Assembly: GCA_021776565.1 (NCBI GenBank)
Contig: JAJFFQ010000001.1
Span: forward strand, 1-64,000
Direction of reading: 5' to 3'
Length of the DNA stretch: 64,000 nt
Source of the DNA: Robiginitomaculum sp.
GTDB taxonomy: Bacteria > Pseudomonadota > Alphaproteobacteria > Caulobacterales > Maricaulaceae
Shown: one piece after another, positions 40,002 to 50,186 of the stretch
Layout: each line of letters opens with the position of its first letter
Position numbering within the stretch: position 1 is the first letter of the stretch
The notes under the pieces: generated by a model
Seen by the model: only the letters and a program-made list of their open reading frames with translations
The model's database searches: none
What the model was told of the DNA's origin: nothing
Program-made: the position numbers and the translations under genes

Positions 40002-40413
40002 TATGACACTGGTAAAAATGGTGATGCTGAAAGCAACGCCCGAAAAAGTGTTCAGGTTTCTGACCAAAAGCGACCTTTTGGCCACATGGTTTCATGCCGC
40101 CGATGCTGATCTGGCCGAAGGAAAACCTTATGCCTTGATGTCGAATGATAATCCGGATCAAAAACTGTGCTGGGGCGAGGTGCTGGAGATAAACGCGCCA
40201 GAACGGGTGGTTTACACCTTCACCCATAACCATTTACAGGAACACCCAAGCCGTGTGACCTTCGATCTGGAACCATGCGCCGGTGGAACAAAATTGACCC
40301 TCACCCACGAAGGCCTGGGCGATGGCCCGGCGGACGCCCTGGAAATGCTGTGTGGTCATGATGAAGGCTGGGATGAGCATACTGCCAAATTGCGAAAAGC
40401 AGTTGAGGGCTAA
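39994..40413 (+). CDS. SRPBCC (AHSA1-like) domain protein
   Basis: This 139-residue protein has the START/AHSA1 pattern ATPEKVFRFLTKSDLLATWF, LCWGEVLEINAPERVVYTFT, SRVTFDLEP and LTLTHEGLGD. Such proteins bind hydrophobic ligands; the ligand here is unknown. The ATG at 39994 has GGAGGAAG upstream. It is translationally coupled to the ArsR gene and ends two bases before the convergent queA stop. Confidence 0.9.
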   Translation: MGNMTLVKMVMLKATPEKVFRFLTKSDLLATWFHAADADLAEGKPYALMSNDNPDQKLCWGEVLEINAPERVVYTFTHNHLQEHPSRVTFDLEPCAGGTKLTLTHEGLGDGPADALEMLCGHDEGWDEHTAKLRKAVEG

Positions 40414-40415
40414 AA

Positions 40416-41507
40416 TCAGCCCCCGCTTTTACGCCACAAAAGCGACGCATCACCATAGGAATAAAACCGGTAATTGCCCGTAATGGCGTGGGCATAGGCG
40501 GCGTGCATCTCCTCAAGGCCCGCAAACGCGCAAACCAGCATGAACAGCGTTGAACGTGGCAAGTGAAAATTGGTCAAAAGCCCGTCCACGGCGCGAAATT
40601 TATACCCCGGCGTGATGAAAATTTCGGTGTCGCCTGACCCGGCATGAATAATCCCCGCCTCGTCGGTTATACTTTCCAGCGTACGCAAGGCCGTGGTTCC
40701 GGCGGCAATGATGCGCCGCCCCTCGGCCCGGGCAAGGTTTAGGGCGCTGGCGGTTTGCTCGCTTACCTCATAGCGTTCGCCGTGCATTTTGTGACTGGTT
40801 GTGTCCTCGGTTTTTACCGGCAGGAACGTCCCCGCCCCGACATGCAGGGTCAGGCTCTGGCGCTCCACATCCCGCGCCTCAAGGGCGGAAAACATGGCGT
40901 CGGTAAAATGCAGACTGGCCGTCGGAGCCGCCACCGAGCCGGGGTCTTGGGCAAAAATGGTCTGGTAATCATGCTCATCTCGTGCATCCACGGCGCGTTT
41001 GCGGGCAATATAGGGCGGCAATGGCATCTGCCCGTGCCGGGCAATGGCCTCATCAAGGATGGCCCCGGAAAAATCAAAGGCCAAGGCCATTTCACCGCCC
41101 ACGCCTTTTGCTGTGACATGAGCATCCAGCACACCCGCCAGGCAAACCTCATCCTCACTACCAAACTGGATAACATCGCCAATACGCAGCCGTTTTGCCG
41201 GGCGCACAAAGGCCAGCCAGGTGCTGTCATCCTGACGTTTATGTAAATTGACCTCTATGTGTGCCGGGCCACCGCCGCCCTTCGCCCGCGCCGCACGAAG
41301 CCCGTAAAGCGCGGCAGGCAACACCTTGGTATCATTCAAAACCAGCACATCACCGGGACGCAGGCAATTTGGCAAATCAGTAAACATCCGGTCTGCCAAT
41401 GGCTGACCCGGCATGACCTCTAAAAGACGCGAGGCATCACGCGGCACTGCCGGGCGCAGGGCAATGCGCGCCTCTGGCAGGTCAAAATCAAACAGGTCAA
41501 CGCGCAT
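40416..41507 (-). CDS. queA: S-adenosylmethionine:tRNA ribosyltransferase-isomerase
   Basis: QueA transfers the ribosyl moiety of SAM to preQ1-modified tRNA, making epoxyqueuosine. The 363-residue protein has [66 protein letters not shown] and the C-terminal [17 protein letters not shown]. It lies downstream of the DUF2335 islet; in most relatives it follows the cyclophilin genes directly. Confidence 0.96.
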   Translation of the reverse strand: MRVDLFDFDLPEARIALRPAVPRDASRLLEVMPGQPLADRMFTDLPNCLRPGDVLVLNDTKVLPAALYGLRAARAKGGGGPAHIEVNLHKRQDDSTWLAFVRPAKRLRIGDVIQFGSEDEVCLAGVLDAHVTAKGVGGEMALAFDFSGAILDEAIARHGQMPLPPYIARKRAVDARDEHDYQTIFAQDPGSVAAPTASLHFTDAMFSALEARDVERQSLTLHVGAGTFLPVKTEDTTSHKMHGERYEVSEQTASALNLARAEGRRIIAAGTTALRTLESITDEAGIIHAGSGDTEIFITPGYKFRAVDGLLTNFHLPRSTLFMLVCAFAGLEEMHAAYAHAITGNYRFYSYGDASLLWRKSGG

Positions 41508-41549
41508 GGTTGCAACAACTTTTGCCTTTTAGGCTGCAAGCCCAAACAT

Positions 41550-42104
41550 TTATTTTTCTTCTGAATCTTTATGTGAATCTAATTGATCCGTTTTTGCATT
41601 TTCCCGAGGGCCATCAATCAGCCGCCCAACAAGTCCTATTGCGGAAGTGCCAACTAAAGCAACAGCCACCACGGTTTGTCCTAGAAATGCACAAACTACC
41701 GAACCTGAAACCAACAAAATGCTGACAAATAAACCACCGTACATGCCCACATTGCCTTTGTGAATTTCACTGCTAAAAGCATGATCATTCCAGTTGTGCT
41801 GGTGATCTTGAGACTTTTCAGCCATAGAAATGATACGATCAGCTGCGCCGGGCTGGGCTTTTTCAAATTGCGCAAGACTCTGCGGGCTTGGAAGCGGCCC
41901 TGAGAATTGACGACTAACCATGACACTGCGCACAATTTCTACTGCTTGCGCAGCCTGAGCAGGCTCGAGATGCAGCTCCATCTCAAGTTGCCCTTCAAGA
42001 TCAATAATATCCTGATCGTTGTTGGTCGTTTTTATCAGCCCTTTTTTGTTTTTTGGTTTTGATTTTGCAGGTGTTTTTACGTCAGGCGCTTTCTTTTTGG
42101 TCAA
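41550..42104 (-). CDS. DUF2335 membrane protein
   Basis: This 184-residue protein has a Lys/Pro-rich N-terminus, then the DUF2335 hallmark FSGPLPSPQSLAQFEKAQPG and ADRIISMAEK, a charged stretch with HNWNDH, and two membrane segments near the C-terminus (YGGLFVSILLVSGSVVCAFL; VVAVALVGTSAIGLVGRL). Function is unknown. The start is a TTG. It overlaps the upstream small gene by 23 bases, suggesting a two-gene unit. Confidence 0.85.
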   Translation of the reverse strand: MTKKKAPDVKTPAKSKPKNKKGLIKTTNNDQDIIDLEGQLEMELHLEPAQAAQAVEIVRSVMVSRQFSGPLPSPQSLAQFEKAQPGAADRIISMAEKSQDHQHNWNDHAFSSEIHKGNVGMYGGLFVSILLVSGSVVCAFLGQTVVAVALVGTSAIGLVGRLIDGPRENAKTDQLDSHKDSEEK

Positions 42105-42303
42105 AATCTCTCACCGCTTCCTTTAGAAAGCCACCAACTTCAGACCAGGCATCCTGAATGTCGTTTCCTGGGTAAACTTTGGGTGAAAATCTGTGACTCC
42201 AAAACTCTACAGGCGCACCCATCCCGCGAAAAAAATGCATAACGACTGGTCGGCTGTTGCCGCTCACAAACACTACTTTGCGTTTCTCTTTTTTCGATTC
42301 CAC
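42082..42303 (-). CDS. Small hypothetical protein upstream of the DUF2335 gene
   Basis: This 73-residue protein begins MESKKEKRKVVFVSGNSRPV and has VEFWSHRFSPKVYPGNDI and a C-terminal helix SEVGGFLKEAVRDF. I recognise no family. A GTG start with AAAAGGCG upstream and the 23-base overlap with the DUF2335 gene support it as real. It lies in the AT-richer islet between queA and the AhpD-like gene. Confidence 0.5.
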   Translation of the reverse strand: MESKKEKRKVVFVSGNSRPVVMHFFRGMGAPVEFWSHRFSPKVYPGNDIQDAWSEVGGFLKEAVRDFDQKESA

Positions 42304-42390
42304 CGTTATACGCCTTTTCTCAATCTACGATAAACGCAGTGTTCTAGTATCACACCACAATCTTCCAACATAGGCAATCCTACCATACAT

Positions 42391-42448
42391 GGGGATAACA
42401 AATGGTTTTCCCACCCCCTTATTTGCCCCTCACTTTGAAGTGGGAAAA
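42391..42448. repeat. Inverted repeat with C-rich words, related to 10782-10910
   Basis: TTTTCCCAC (42406-42414) is inverted at 42440-42448. The stretch begins GGGGATAAC and contains CCCCCTTAT and GCCCCTCA, the same words in the same order as in the gene-free region after the cytochrome b gene. It lies just past the stop of the AhpD-like gene and may help termination. Confidence 0.5.
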
Positions 42449-42456
42449 TTGAAACC

Positions 42457-43062
42457 CTATTCATGCACCATGTTTTTTGGGTCGCTTTCATCGCCCGGGG
42501 ACAGCCCCAGCAACTCACCGGCGGTTTTTACCCCAAGGCCCAGAACGGTGCGGTTGGCATAGGAAAAATAGGCAGCAACCTGATTGATCTCCAAAATCTG
42601 ACCATCATCAAAACCGGCCTGGCGCATGTCATGAATATCCTGCTCGATCAGGGCATTTGGTGACTGGGTCAGGGTGCGCACATATCGAAGCGCGACCTGC
42701 TCGCGCAAATTGAACACAGGCTCCAGTATATTACTTTCCAGGGCTTTGCGCATACGCTCGGCCAGATCGTCATCTTCAAGAAGACGCTTTAGCCCGGAAA
42801 AATGATGCTCCACACAATAGCGGCAACCATTAAGCGCACTGACATACACACCAACAGTTTCAAGGAATGATTTGGTCAGGGTATTGGCACTGTGATGCAG
42901 CGTATTTTTATAAAGTGCCAAATGACCTTCCAGCGTATGCGGGCGCAGGGAGTGTGCGGTAAGAATGTTATCAAGCTGACCGGACGGGCCGCAAATGCGC
43001 TCATACATTCGGCGTAAACGACCCGTAGACTCGTTGAATAATATTCGCTTGATCCAGCTCAT
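42457..43062 (-). CDS. AhpD-like/carboxymuconolactone decarboxylase family peroxidase
   Basis: This 201-residue helical protein has the AhpD-type redox centre NGCRYCVEHH: Cys80, Cys83 and His87, with Glu68 nearby. The family reduces peroxides or regenerates peroxiredoxins through the CxxC pair. The length matches the peroxidase-related (PA2844-like) branch. GGAGACAGGT precedes the ATG. It follows the cyclophilin gene by 11 bases on the same strand. Confidence 0.88.
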   Translation of the reverse strand: MSWIKRILFNESTGRLRRMYERICGPSGQLDNILTAHSLRPHTLEGHLALYKNTLHHSANTLTKSFLETVGVYVSALNGCRYCVEHHFSGLKRLLEDDDLAERMRKALESNILEPVFNLREQVALRYVRTLTQSPNALIEQDIHDMRQAGFDDGQILEINQVAAYFSYANRTVLGLGVKTAGELLGLSPGDESDPKNMVHE

Positions 43063-43073
43063 ACCTGTCTCCG

Positions 43074-43526
43074 TTATGCCACGCTGGCGCTGATGATCGT
43101 TCCCGGCTCTGCCGGTGGCTCACCCTTGGGCAGCGCATCGACGGCATCCATGCCCTCGATCACCTCGCCCCAGACCGTATACTGGTTATCCAGAAAAGTT
43201 GCATCATCAAGGCAGATAAAAAATTGTGACGAGGCACTGTCAGGGCTTTGCGAGCGCGCCATAGAGCACGCACCGCGTTTATGTGGCTCATCACTGAATT
43301 CAGCCTTCAGGTTTTGGCCGGAGCCGCCCATGCCGGTGCCATCAGGGCAGCCGCCCTGTGCCATAAACCCATCAATGACCCGGTGAAAGGTGAGGCCATT
43401 ATAATACCCCGAATTGGCAAGCTCTGTGATGCGTGTCACATGGCCAGGTGCCAGATCAGGCCGCAGCCGGATTTTAACCTCACCGGTAGAAAGCTCAAAA
43501 GTCAGGGTTTGATCGTTATCACTCAT
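43074..43526 (-). CDS. Cytoplasmic peptidyl-prolyl cis-trans isomerase (cyclophilin)
   Basis: This 150-residue cyclophilin has FELSTGEVKIRLRPDLAPGH, YYNGLTFHRVIDGFMAQGG, GACSMARSQSPDSASSQFFI and VWGEVIEGMDAVD. The catalytic Arg is in FHRVI and the Gln/Phe/Met pocket is conserved. It has no signal peptide. I start at the ATG at 43526; longer in-frame versions lack similarity. It follows a second, exported cyclophilin gene. Confidence 0.93.
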   Translation of the reverse strand: MSDNDQTLTFELSTGEVKIRLRPDLAPGHVTRITELANSGYYNGLTFHRVIDGFMAQGGCPDGTGMGGSGQNLKAEFSDEPHKRGACSMARSQSPDSASSQFFICLDDATFLDNQYTVWGEVIEGMDAVDALPKGEPPAEPGTIISASVA

Positions 43527-43555
43527 TCCTGGTTTTCCTGTTGTTGTGACTGTGT

Positions 43556-44527
43556 TTACTCGCTGGCCCATTGCACATAAACCGGTACCGCAATTTTGCA
43601 AACCCCGGGCAATGTCCCGCTCGTATCTTTTTGCTGCTCCAGGTATGTGGCAAAAGCTGTGCTGTCTGTGCGCAAAACCCATACCCGCGCCCGTTTCTCT
43701 GCTGGCATTTCATTGCCAAGGGTCAATCCGTCAATCATGTCCGGCGGATAGGCAGGCGCGCCAAGTTTAATTTCATTAACCGCCAACTGCCCGGCACGGA
43801 CACGGCCCCAGGCAGTATATTGCCCGTTTAGCCATTCGGGGTATCCGGTGGTGATATAAAATTGTGCGTTGGCACTATTGGGATCGCTTGTTCTGGCCAT
43901 AGCCGCAGCGCCCTGACAGTGCAAAGCCCAGGCACGAACTTTGCCATCTGCCGTCATCATCGCCAGGGCATCGGGTTGAGAGGCCACGGCAAAGCCGTCA
44001 ACAAAGCCGGTATTGGCACTGCGATCCTCGCCCACAACGACCATTTTTTGTTCCGGTGAACGGCGAAACTTGAACTCCCCCGGCATAGTCGGCGTGGTGG
44101 GGTCTGGGCGACGGACAAGTGTGTGATCGCCCGCCTGCGCCATAAAACCCTTGATGACACGGTGAAATGGCAGACCAATGAAATACCCGTTGCTGGCCAG
44201 ATCACGCATACGTTGCACATGGTTTGGGGCAAACTCCGGGGCCATTTCTATCAAGGTTATGCCATGCAGGGTTTTCATATACAGCAAGTTCTCTGGCAGA
44301 ACTTCACGCCATAGCTGCGCAGCATCAATGGGCGTTGGCACACCCTCAGGTAACGCAGCACCAAGTGGATGATTTGGATCGGCCTCAACAACCGATGCAT
44401 CAACACCGTCAGTATTATTCACCGTGCTCTGATCGGTTTTGTTTTCTTGTGCCTTGGCAGTATCAACCTGACTGGGCGCACCGCAGGCCCAAAGCACCAG
44501 GGCCAGAAAAAGAATTATTTTACGCAT
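43556..44527 (-). CDS. Lipoprotein cyclophilin (peptidyl-prolyl isomerase)
   Basis: This 323-residue protein starts with a lipoprotein signal (ILFLALVLWACGA, lipid Cys15), so it should sit on the periplasmic face of a membrane. A linker is followed by a cyclophilin domain with LIEMAPEFAPNHVQRMRDL, YFIGLPFHRVIKGFMAQAG, AMARTSDPNSANAQFYI and WGRVRAGQ. It probably assists folding of envelope proteins. The start lies inside the end of coaD (eight-base overlap). Tandem cyclophilins after coaD are common in alphaproteobacteria. Confidence 0.92.
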   Translation of the reverse strand: MRKIILFLALVLWACGAPSQVDTAKAQENKTDQSTVNNTDGVDASVVEADPNHPLGAALPEGVPTPIDAAQLWREVLPENLLYMKTLHGITLIEMAPEFAPNHVQRMRDLASNGYFIGLPFHRVIKGFMAQAGDHTLVRRPDPTTPTMPGEFKFRRSPEQKMVVVGEDRSANTGFVDGFAVASQPDALAMMTADGKVRAWALHCQGAAAMARTSDPNSANAQFYITTGYPEWLNGQYTAWGRVRAGQLAVNEIKLGAPAYPPDMIDGLTLGNEMPAEKRARVWVLRTDSTAFATYLEQQKDTSGTLPGVCKIAVPVYVQWASE

Positions 44528-45014
44528 TGTTCCTGATCTTCTCCATGAGTTGCCCGGCGATATAGGGCGACACAAACGGGGTTATGTCCCCACCCAAACG
44601 AGCAATTTCTTTTATCAGACGCGAGGCAATGGCCTGATACTGTGGGTCAGCCATAAAAAACACGGTTTCTATGTCCGTATTAAGGCGCTGGTTCATACCG
44701 GTCATTTGAAATTCATACTCAAAATCAGAAACCGCCCGCAGACCCCGAATAATAACCTGCGCACCTACGTCCTGTGCAAACTGAATGAGCAACCCGGTCA
44801 TGGGGCGCACCTCTATGTCTGCCATGTCTTTGAATTGTTCAGCCTCGGTGCGCATCATTTCAACCCGCTCGTCCAGGCTGAACAAAGGCTTTTTGGCGGC
44901 ATTGCTGGCCACACCCACGATCAGCTTGTCCACCAGCTTGACTGCACGGCTCAATATATCAATATGGCCGTTGGTTGCCGGATCAAATGTGCCAGGATAG
45001 AGGCCGATTTTCAT
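44520..45014 (-). CDS. coaD: Phosphopantetheine adenylyltransferase
   Basis: CoaD makes dephospho-CoA from 4'-phosphopantetheine and ATP, the penultimate step of CoA synthesis. The 164-residue protein has the TxGH motif in GTFDPATNGHIDI (residues 14-17), VGVASNAAKKPLFSLDERV, IIRGLRAVSDFEYEFQM and FMADPQYQAIASRLIKEIA. Length is typical. It lies between the LysE-type gene and the lipoprotein cyclophilin. Confidence 0.97.
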   Translation of the reverse strand: MKIGLYPGTFDPATNGHIDILSRAVKLVDKLIVGVASNAAKKPLFSLDERVEMMRTEAEQFKDMADIEVRPMTGLLIQFAQDVGAQVIIRGLRAVSDFEYEFQMTGMNQRLNTDIETVFFMADPQYQAIASRLIKEIARLGGDITPFVSPYIAGQLMEKIRNNA

Positions 45015-45038
45015 ATAACTTTGCCTGTAATAGTCGCG

Positions 45039-45668
45039 TTAACCGGGCGAGCGGCGGGTCAGCACCAAAATACCCATGACCAGATACACAAGACCCGACA
45101 CCCAGTTCAAGCCATTTTGCACGCCTGGGTGCTTTAACATGCGTTGCATGCTGCCCATTCCCACGGCCCAAACGCTATCAAGGCACCAGGCAACCAGTAA
45201 AAAGCTGATCGCCAATACAATCAATTGCGGGACAACCGGATAGGCGCTGGACACAAACTGTGGAAGAAATGCCGCGTGAAACAACATGGTTTTTGGATTG
45301 GCCAGCGCCACCATTATGCCGCGCCGAAACAGATGAGATGATGTTGGCATCGGGGGCGCACTTGTCTGGCCAACACGTTTTTTGGCGTGCACGAACGCCT
45401 GAACCGCCAGCCAGAGCAGATACCCGCCACCCAGCACTTTCAACACCATATAGGCCGCGCCCCACAGGGAAAGCAGGGCCGAAAGCCCCAGCAAAACCAG
45501 TGACACCTGCACAAGCTGACCCGTCGTCAGACCCAGAACAATCAACAGGCCTGCACGGCGACCATACGTTGCGCTTTGCACCGCGATCAACAGCACATTT
45601 GGCCCCGGAATGGCAATCAGAATGGCGCTGGCCGCAAGAAAGCCAAAAAATAAAGCAACATCAATCAT
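45039..45668 (-). CDS. LysE family exporter
   Basis: This 209-residue membrane protein has about six segments and the LysE N-terminal signature [20 protein letters not shown], then [20 protein letters not shown] and [16 protein letters not shown]. It should export an amino acid or related compound; the substrate is unknown. Its start overlaps the gyrA stop by eight bases, so it is inserted between gyrA and coaD, genes often adjacent in the class. Confidence 0.93.
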   Translation of the reverse strand: MIDVALFFGFLAASAILIAIPGPNVLLIAVQSATYGRRAGLLIVLGLTTGQLVQVSLVLLGLSALLSLWGAAYMVLKVLGGGYLLWLAVQAFVHAKKRVGQTSAPPMPTSSHLFRRGIMVALANPKTMLFHAAFLPQFVSSAYPVVPQLIVLAISFLLVAWCLDSVWAVGMGSMQRMLKHPGVQNGLNWVSGLVYLVMGILVLTRRSPG

Positions 45669-48474
45669 CTGCCTGATCCGTCTTGTCAGCAGTATTCAGC
45701 GTATCGCTGTCTTCATCCTCATCCTGATCGGTTTCGACAATACGCTGCACCGCAACCACGTGTTCATCATTTTTAAGGCGAATAATGGTCACACCGGCGG
45801 TGGCGCGCCCGGCAATACGAATGCCGTGAGTGGGGACACGGATAAGCTGGCCACCATCGGTGACCAGCATAATGCCGTCACCATCATTAACCGGGAATGA
45901 GGCGGCCAAATGTGCGCCATCCATTTTGGCCAAACGTAAATCATGAGCAAACAGACCTTTGCCGCCGCGCCCGGAAACCCGGTATTCATAGGCGGATGTT
46001 CGTTTGCCATAACCATTATCCGAAATTGTCAGAACGAACTGTTCTGCCGCATCCAGCGCCGCAATGCGTTCAACTCCAAGGGCCAGGTTTTCATCAACAC
46101 CGTCCTCATCATCTGAAACGGCTGGTGTGTCTGCCTCGTCATCTTCGCCAATGGCCCGGCGCATGGCGCTGGCATGTTTGAGATAGGCCCGCGCTTCGGC
46201 GGGGATGATGTCCATATGGCGCAGGATGGCCATGGAAATCACCTGGTCATCACCAGCCAGTCTTATGCCGCGAACACCCGTTGAGGTACGCCCGACAAAC
46301 ACCCGCACGGCACCCACAGGAAAGCGGATACACTTACCATTACGCGTGGTTAGCAGTACATCATCATTGGCCGAACAGGCCTTCACCCCAACAATACCAT
46401 CGCCCTCATCGGGTTTCATGGCAATTTTGCCATTGCGCATGACATTGGCAAAGTCGGAAAACTTGTTGCGGCGCACATGGCCGGAGCGCGTGGCGAACAT
46501 TACATCCAGTTCGCCCCAACTTGCTTCATCTTCTGGCATAACCAGAATAGAGGTAATGGTTTCACCCTTGTCCAAGGGTAGAAGATTGACCAGCGCCTTG
46601 CCCTTGGTGCGTGGATCGCCCTGGGGCAAACGCCAGACCTTCATGGTATACACCATGCCCGTTGACGAGAAACACAGGATCGGCGCGTGAGTTGAGGCGA
46701 CAAAAACCTCGGTCACATAGTCTTCATCCTTGGTCGTCATGCCGGCCCGGCCCGTGCCGCCGCGGCGTTGTTCCCGGTAGGTATCCAGCGCGGTACGCTT
46801 CGCATAACCACCAGAGGTTATGGTCACCACCATGTCCTCACGAACAATCAGTGACTCGTCATCAATTTCCAGCTCTGCATCAATAATTTCAGTACGGCGT
46901 GGCACGGCAAACCGGTCTTTGCTTGTCCGAAGTTCTTCGCGAATAATGTCCATCACCCGGTCTCTGGATTTTAGAATGTCCAGCAAATCGGCAATGGTTG
47001 AGGTGATTTTCTTGGCTTCCTGGCCAATTTCTTCACCGCCCAGCGCCGTCAGTCTTTGCAAGCGCAGATCAAGAATGGCCTTGGCCTGTTCCAGCGTCAG
47101 GCGTATATCGCCATTATCGTCAAGACGAGAACGCGGATCGGCGATCAGTTCCACCAATGCCCCCATATCCCGGGCCGGCCAGGCGCGACCCATCAAGACA
47201 TCACGGGCAGAGGCCGGATCCGGTGCAGTGCGGATCAGGGCAATCACCTCGTCTATATTGGCCACCGCCACCGCCAGCGCCACCAGCACATGAGCACGAT
47301 CGCGCGACTTGCCCAGTTCAAACCGTGTGCGCTTTGCCACCACTTCTTCACGAAAGGCAATGAACGCCTCCAGCATTTCGCGAACATTCATCAATTGCGG
47401 GCGGCCTCGATGCAGTGCCAGCATATTGACGCTAAAATTGGTCTGCAATTGCGAATACCGATAGAGCTGATTGAGAATCACATCGGCATTGGCATCACGC
47501 TTGATCTCGATCACCACGCGCAAGCCATCGCGATCAGACTCATCGCGCAGATCGGCAATGCCCTCTACGCGCTTGTCACGCACCAGTTCAGCAATTTTCT
47601 CAATCATCGAGGCCTTGTTCACCTGAAAAGGTATTTCGGTGACAATAATGGCATCACGACCTTTGCGAATTTCCTCGACATTGCAGCACGCGCGCATCAC
47701 CACCGAGCCACGCCCCGTAGTCACGCCAGAGCGCGGCCCCGCACGACCAACAATTTGCGCACCCGTCGGAAAATCCGGCCCGGGCACCATCTCAAGCAAG
47801 GCTATGTCATCAAGTGCCGGGTTATCAATCATCGCCAAAGTGGCATCAACAATTTCGCCAAGATTATGGGGGGGTATATTGGTCGCCATACCCACAGCAA
47901 TGCCGCCCGCTCCATTGACCAGCATATTGGGATAGCGTGTGGGCAGAACCGCAGGTTCACTCTCGGAGCCGTCATAGTTTTCAATAAAGTCGACAGTACC
48001 CTTGCCAATATCGGTCAGCAGCGCCTCGGCAGAGCGGCCCATGCGCACTTCGGTATAACGCATGGCCGCCGCACGATCACCATCGAGCGAGCCAAAATTG
48101 CCTTGCCCGTCCAGCAGCGGCAGCGACATGGAAAAATCCTGTGCCATACGCACCAGCGCATCGTAAATCGCCTGATCGCCATGGGGGTGATATTTACCCA
48201 TCACATCGCCGACGATGCGGGCGCATTTGCGATAGGCCTTGTCATGGGTATAACCAGACTCGTGCATGGCATAAATGATGCGTCTATGCACCGGCTTCAA
48301 GCCATCGCGCACGTCAGGAATAGCACGGCTGACGATCACGCTCATGGCATAATCGAGATAGGATTTGCGCATTTCCTCGACAATGGAAATCGGCGCTACG
48401 CCGTCTTCATCGCCCGGGCCGCCGGGGCCATCATCTTCAGGGTTATCAGGTGTCTTGTCGCCCGCTTCTGTCAC
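45661..48474 (-). CDS. gyrA: DNA gyrase subunit A
   Basis: GyrA breaks and rejoins DNA in type IIA topoisomerase. The 937-residue protein has [18 protein letters not shown], the catalytic Tyr140 in [12 protein letters not shown] and six C-terminal beta-pinwheel repeats including the GyrA box QRRGGTG. An acidic insert (about 775-800, [15 protein letters not shown]) lies within the C-terminal domain. The quinolone region reads [14 protein letters not shown], with Gln101 at the position of E. coli Ser83 and Asp105 at that of Asp87. The GTG start has AAGGGG nine bases upstream. Confidence 0.97.
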   Translation of the reverse strand: MTEAGDKTPDNPEDDGPGGPGDEDGVAPISIVEEMRKSYLDYAMSVIVSRAIPDVRDGLKPVHRRIIYAMHESGYTHDKAYRKCARIVGDVMGKYHPHGDQAIYDALVRMAQDFSMSLPLLDGQGNFGSLDGDRAAAMRYTEVRMGRSAEALLTDIGKGTVDFIENYDGSESEPAVLPTRYPNMLVNGAGGIAVGMATNIPPHNLGEIVDATLAMIDNPALDDIALLEMVPGPDFPTGAQIVGRAGPRSGVTTGRGSVVMRACCNVEEIRKGRDAIIVTEIPFQVNKASMIEKIAELVRDKRVEGIADLRDESDRDGLRVVIEIKRDANADVILNQLYRYSQLQTNFSVNMLALHRGRPQLMNVREMLEAFIAFREEVVAKRTRFELGKSRDRAHVLVALAVAVANIDEVIALIRTAPDPASARDVLMGRAWPARDMGALVELIADPRSRLDDNGDIRLTLEQAKAILDLRLQRLTALGGEEIGQEAKKITSTIADLLDILKSRDRVMDIIREELRTSKDRFAVPRRTEIIDAELEIDDESLIVREDMVVTITSGGYAKRTALDTYREQRRGGTGRAGMTTKDEDYVTEVFVASTHAPILCFSSTGMVYTMKVWRLPQGDPRTKGKALVNLLPLDKGETITSILVMPEDEASWGELDVMFATRSGHVRRNKFSDFANVMRNGKIAMKPDEGDGIVGVKACSANDDVLLTTRNGKCIRFPVGAVRVFVGRTSTGVRGIRLAGDDQVISMAILRHMDIIPAEARAYLKHASAMRRAIGEDDEADTPAVSDDEDGVDENLALGVERIAALDAAEQFVLTISDNGYGKRTSAYEYRVSGRGGKGLFAHDLRLAKMDGAHLAASFPVNDGDGIMLVTDGGQLIRVPTHGIRIAGRATAGVTIIRLKNDEHVVAVQRIVETDQDEDEDSDTLNTADKTDQADD

Positions 48475-48702
48475 TAAATAATCCCCTTAAAACCCTAACA
48501 AAAACACGGCCCGGTCATGATGCTCGAATCGGGCAAATTCCTAGTGAATAAACTAGCAGCATGACAGCTGATGAGCCAGTGTCAGAGGCAGGAAAAAGCG
48601 GGGTGTTTTACGTTTGAAGCCTACCATCAAGATTGCCAATATTTCATACTATCAAGCATCATATTTACGCTATGATTGATCTTCGCCAATATGGAGAAAG
48701 CC

Positions 48703-49719
48703 ATGGCATTTTTACTTTCACGCCGTCAGGTGCTGGCACACGTCCCGGCAGCAGCTTGTGTGGTCGGTGCCATGCCGGCGCAAACAAAAACCTTGCCAGG
48801 CACATGGCGCACCGGCCCCGACTTGCCCTTGCAGGTTCAGGAGATATATCCTGCCGCCTTTAATGGAAATCTACACCTTGCAGGCGGCATGTATCGCACG
48901 TCTGCCGGATTACCTGCCAGTGACCGTCATGTGGTGTTGGCAGCAGACAAAACCAGATGGCACGATGCCGCGCCCCTGCCCGAGGCCCGTCATCATCCGT
49001 TTTTGATTGCCACCAACAACGCACTCTATGCCATTGGTGGTTTCACTCGCGCCGGGCAAGGCTGGGCAATGCAGTCGCAGGTTTGGCGTTATGATGCCGA
49101 TCAAGACCAGTGGCACGATGCCTCCGCCTTGCCAGCGCCACGCGGGGAAACCACGGGCGGTGTTGTGGATGGGCGCATCCATCTGGTCGGTGGACGTATA
49201 CCCAAAGGCGCTGGCAACAGCGCATGGAGCGACCATAAAGATGATAATGCTCATGTGGTTTTTGATCCGGGAACAGGTCTTTGGCAAACGGCAACCCCGG
49301 CGCCAACGGCGCGCAACTCTGCGGCGGGTATAGTGATAAACGGCCTGTTTTATGTTGTTGGTGGCCGTCAGGCTGGCAGAGGCAATATCGCCATGACCGA
49401 GATTTATGACCCGGACGAAGACAAATGGCGCACCGGCGCACCCATGCCACGCGCCCAAGGTGGTCTGGCCGCAGCCAGTGTAGGAGGCAAGCTTTATGCC
49501 TTTGGCGGCGAGTATTTTGGTGCCGGTGGTGGCGGCGTTTTCAAGCAAACCTGGGAATATGACCCGGCAAAAGATAAATGGCGAGCCATGGCCCCCATGC
49601 CAACCCCGCGTCACGGTCTTGGCGCTGTTGCCATCGGGCAGAAAATATACGTTATCGGTGGGGCGACACAGGCAAGCGGCAGAGGCACATCTGCCAAAGT
49701 TGAGATATTTATGCCTTAA
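48703..49719 (+). CDS. Exported Kelch-repeat protein
   Basis: This 338-residue protein begins MAFLLSRRQVLAHVPAAA, a twin-arginine-like signal (Ser-Arg-Arg-Gln-Val-Leu). Repeated Kelch blades follow: LYAIGGFTRAGQGW, IHLVGGRIPKGAGN, FYVVGGRQAGRGN, LYAFGGEYFGAGGGG and IYVIGGATQASGRG, each with Gly-Gly and a later Trp (WRYDADQDQW, WEYDPAKDKW). It should fold as a six-bladed propeller in the periplasm; its ligand is unknown. GGAG lies six bases before the ATG. It converges on the DUF2269 gene. Confidence 0.9.
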   Translation: MAFLLSRRQVLAHVPAAACVVGAMPAQTKTLPGTWRTGPDLPLQVQEIYPAAFNGNLHLAGGMYRTSAGLPASDRHVVLAADKTRWHDAAPLPEARHHPFLIATNNALYAIGGFTRAGQGWAMQSQVWRYDADQDQWHDASALPAPRGETTGGVVDGRIHLVGGRIPKGAGNSAWSDHKDDNAHVVFDPGTGLWQTATPAPTARNSAAGIVINGLFYVVGGRQAGRGNIAMTEIYDPDEDKWRTGAPMPRAQGGLAAASVGGKLYAFGGEYFGAGGGGVFKQTWEYDPAKDKWRAMAPMPTPRHGLGAVAIGQKIYVIGGATQASGRGTSAKVEIFMP

Positions 49720-50186
49720 AAATCAGGTTTAAGGATCATCAGAATATAAATTCCACCAACGCTGAAAAATGCGGGCCAGCCCAACACAAACCAGATACGC
49801 ATCAGTTTATGAAACTCGGCAGACAAGGCGTTGCCTGATTGAACGGCATCCTCTGCTATCCGGCGCACCCGCAGCTGTATCCACACCACCGGCAGCCAAA
49901 ATGCGCCCGTCAACACATACAATGCGTAGACAGCGATCAACCATGGCGCAAAAGGATCATGTCCGGCCAACCGGATCAAAACATAACCGCTTATTGGTTG
50001 CACGATAACGGCTGTGCTGGTGAAAATATAATCGGCCAACACCACCGTGCGCGCCGTCAAGGCGGTGTGCAGTGCATTGTTTGTGCGCCACGCCATCAGC
50101 ATAAAAAAGGCAATGCCTACACCCGTGCCGAACAATATTGCCGCAGAAAGAAAATGGATCAGGCGGGCAATCTCGAAAACGCTCAT
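49716..50186 (-). CDS. DUF2269 family membrane protein
   Basis: This 156-residue protein has four membrane segments and the DUF2269 pattern IARLIHFLSAAILFGTGVG, ADYIFTSTAVIVQPISGY and WIQLRVRRIAEDA. A His near the N-terminus and another in FHKLMRIW could bind haem, but that is unproved. It overlaps the SDR-DoxX gene by four bases and converges on the Kelch gene with a four-base overlap. Confidence 0.85.
   Translation of the reverse strand: MSVFEIARLIHFLSAAILFGTGVGIAFFMLMAWRTNNALHTALTARTVVLADYIFTSTAVIVQPISGYVLIRLAGHDPFAPWLIAVYALYVLTGAFWLPVVWIQLRVRRIAEDAVQSGNALSAEFHKLMRIWFVLGWPAFFSVGGIYILMILKPDF

Noticed and set aside
42306-42518. 70-codon open frame between the AhpD-like gene and the DUF2335 islet
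   Set aside because: It overlaps the 3' end of the AhpD-like gene and runs through an inverted repeat; no start signal or family pattern.
47056-48477. 473-codon open frame antisense to gyrA
   Set aside because: It mirrors gyrA codon structure, is His-rich without family features and has no ribosome site; it is a shadow of the real gene.
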